Assembly (NCBI GenBank): GCA_018969115.1
Contig: JAGWYZ010000008.1
Location: 1 to 40,407, forward strand
DNA: 40,407 bases
Source of the DNA: Chloroflexota bacterium
GTDB lineage: Bacteria; Chloroflexota; Anaerolineae; J036; Brachytrichaceae
Direction of reading: 5' to 3'
The translations under genes were made by a program, and so were the position numbers. Positions within the stretch are counted from its first letter, which is position 1; every line of letters begins with the position of its first letter. A model generated the notes under the pieces. That model worked only from the letters and a program-made list of their open reading frames with translations, was not told the origin of the DNA and searched no databases. This document shows, piece after piece, positions 40,401-40,407 of this stretch.

Positions 40401-40407
40401 TTTAAAA

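Overview
The window looks like a bacterial chromosome segment of moderate GC content, most likely from the phylum Chloroflexota. That placement is an inference from gene content: a single-chain glycyl-tRNA synthetase (alpha and beta fused), two FtsH paralogues, a DUF4058 gene, a ResB-like protein, heptamer-type inverted repeats and very GC-rich intergenic palindromes of a type I associate with filamentous Chloroflexota. No rRNA, tRNA, CRISPR array, prophage or replication origin was seen.

Layout. 0-8.5 kb: the edge of a membrane protein gene, a degenerate tyrosine-recombinase-like protein, ftsH, queA, a GntR/FCD regulator opposite a glycerate kinase, and a polyprenyl-phosphate sugar transferase. 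8.7-13.8 kb: a second ftsH, a DUF349 protein and gcvT. 14-20 kb: a sugar-acid locus. A GntR regulator plus a RidA-like protein run leftward; eda (KDPG aldolase), kdgK (KDG kinase), an NAD-dependent epimerase/dehydrogenase and a mandelate-racemase-type dehydratase run rightward. Together they would dehydrate a sugar acid to KDG, phosphorylate it to KDPG and cleave it to pyruvate and glyceraldehyde 3-phosphate. A PNPOx-family pseudogene follows. 20-31 kb: glyQS, DUF4058, DUF3291, a thermonuclease-like protein, a cyclophilin-DsbA-cyclophilin lipoprotein, an HtrA protease and a ResB-like protein. The last three suggest envelope protein folding and quality control. 31-36.4 kb: a gene graveyard (IS transposase remnant, TIGR03987-type membrane protein, pentapeptide-repeat protein, ureohydrolase, all with stops or frameshifts) around one intact ADP-ribosylglycohydrolase-type gene. 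36.5-40.4 kb: a MalY/PatB-type aminotransferase, a luciferase-like monooxygenase, an ABC ATPase and a five-haem membrane-anchored cytochrome c.

The most distinctive content is non-coding. (1) A miniature inverted-repeat element begins GTATCATCTCAATAAT-like and ends with its inverse. It occurs as a 90-bp short form and a 154-173-bp long form; four copies are flanked by 8-bp direct repeats (two exact, two with one mismatch), so it has been mobile. (2) Long, near-perfect palindromes share a conserved base (CGATTTCAC / GTGAAATCG or CGAAATCAC / GTGATTTCG) but have unrelated, fully compensated tips. Some stand alone between genes and some form the cargo of the long element. (3) Heptamer-based inverted repeats lie in operon gaps, and one lies in frame inside glyQS, forming its alpha-beta linker. 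(4) At least seven genes have a -10-like hexamer only 6-9 nt upstream of the start codon, suggesting leaderless transcripts. (5) The in-frame stops of the pseudogenes can nearly all be explained by C:G to T:A transitions.
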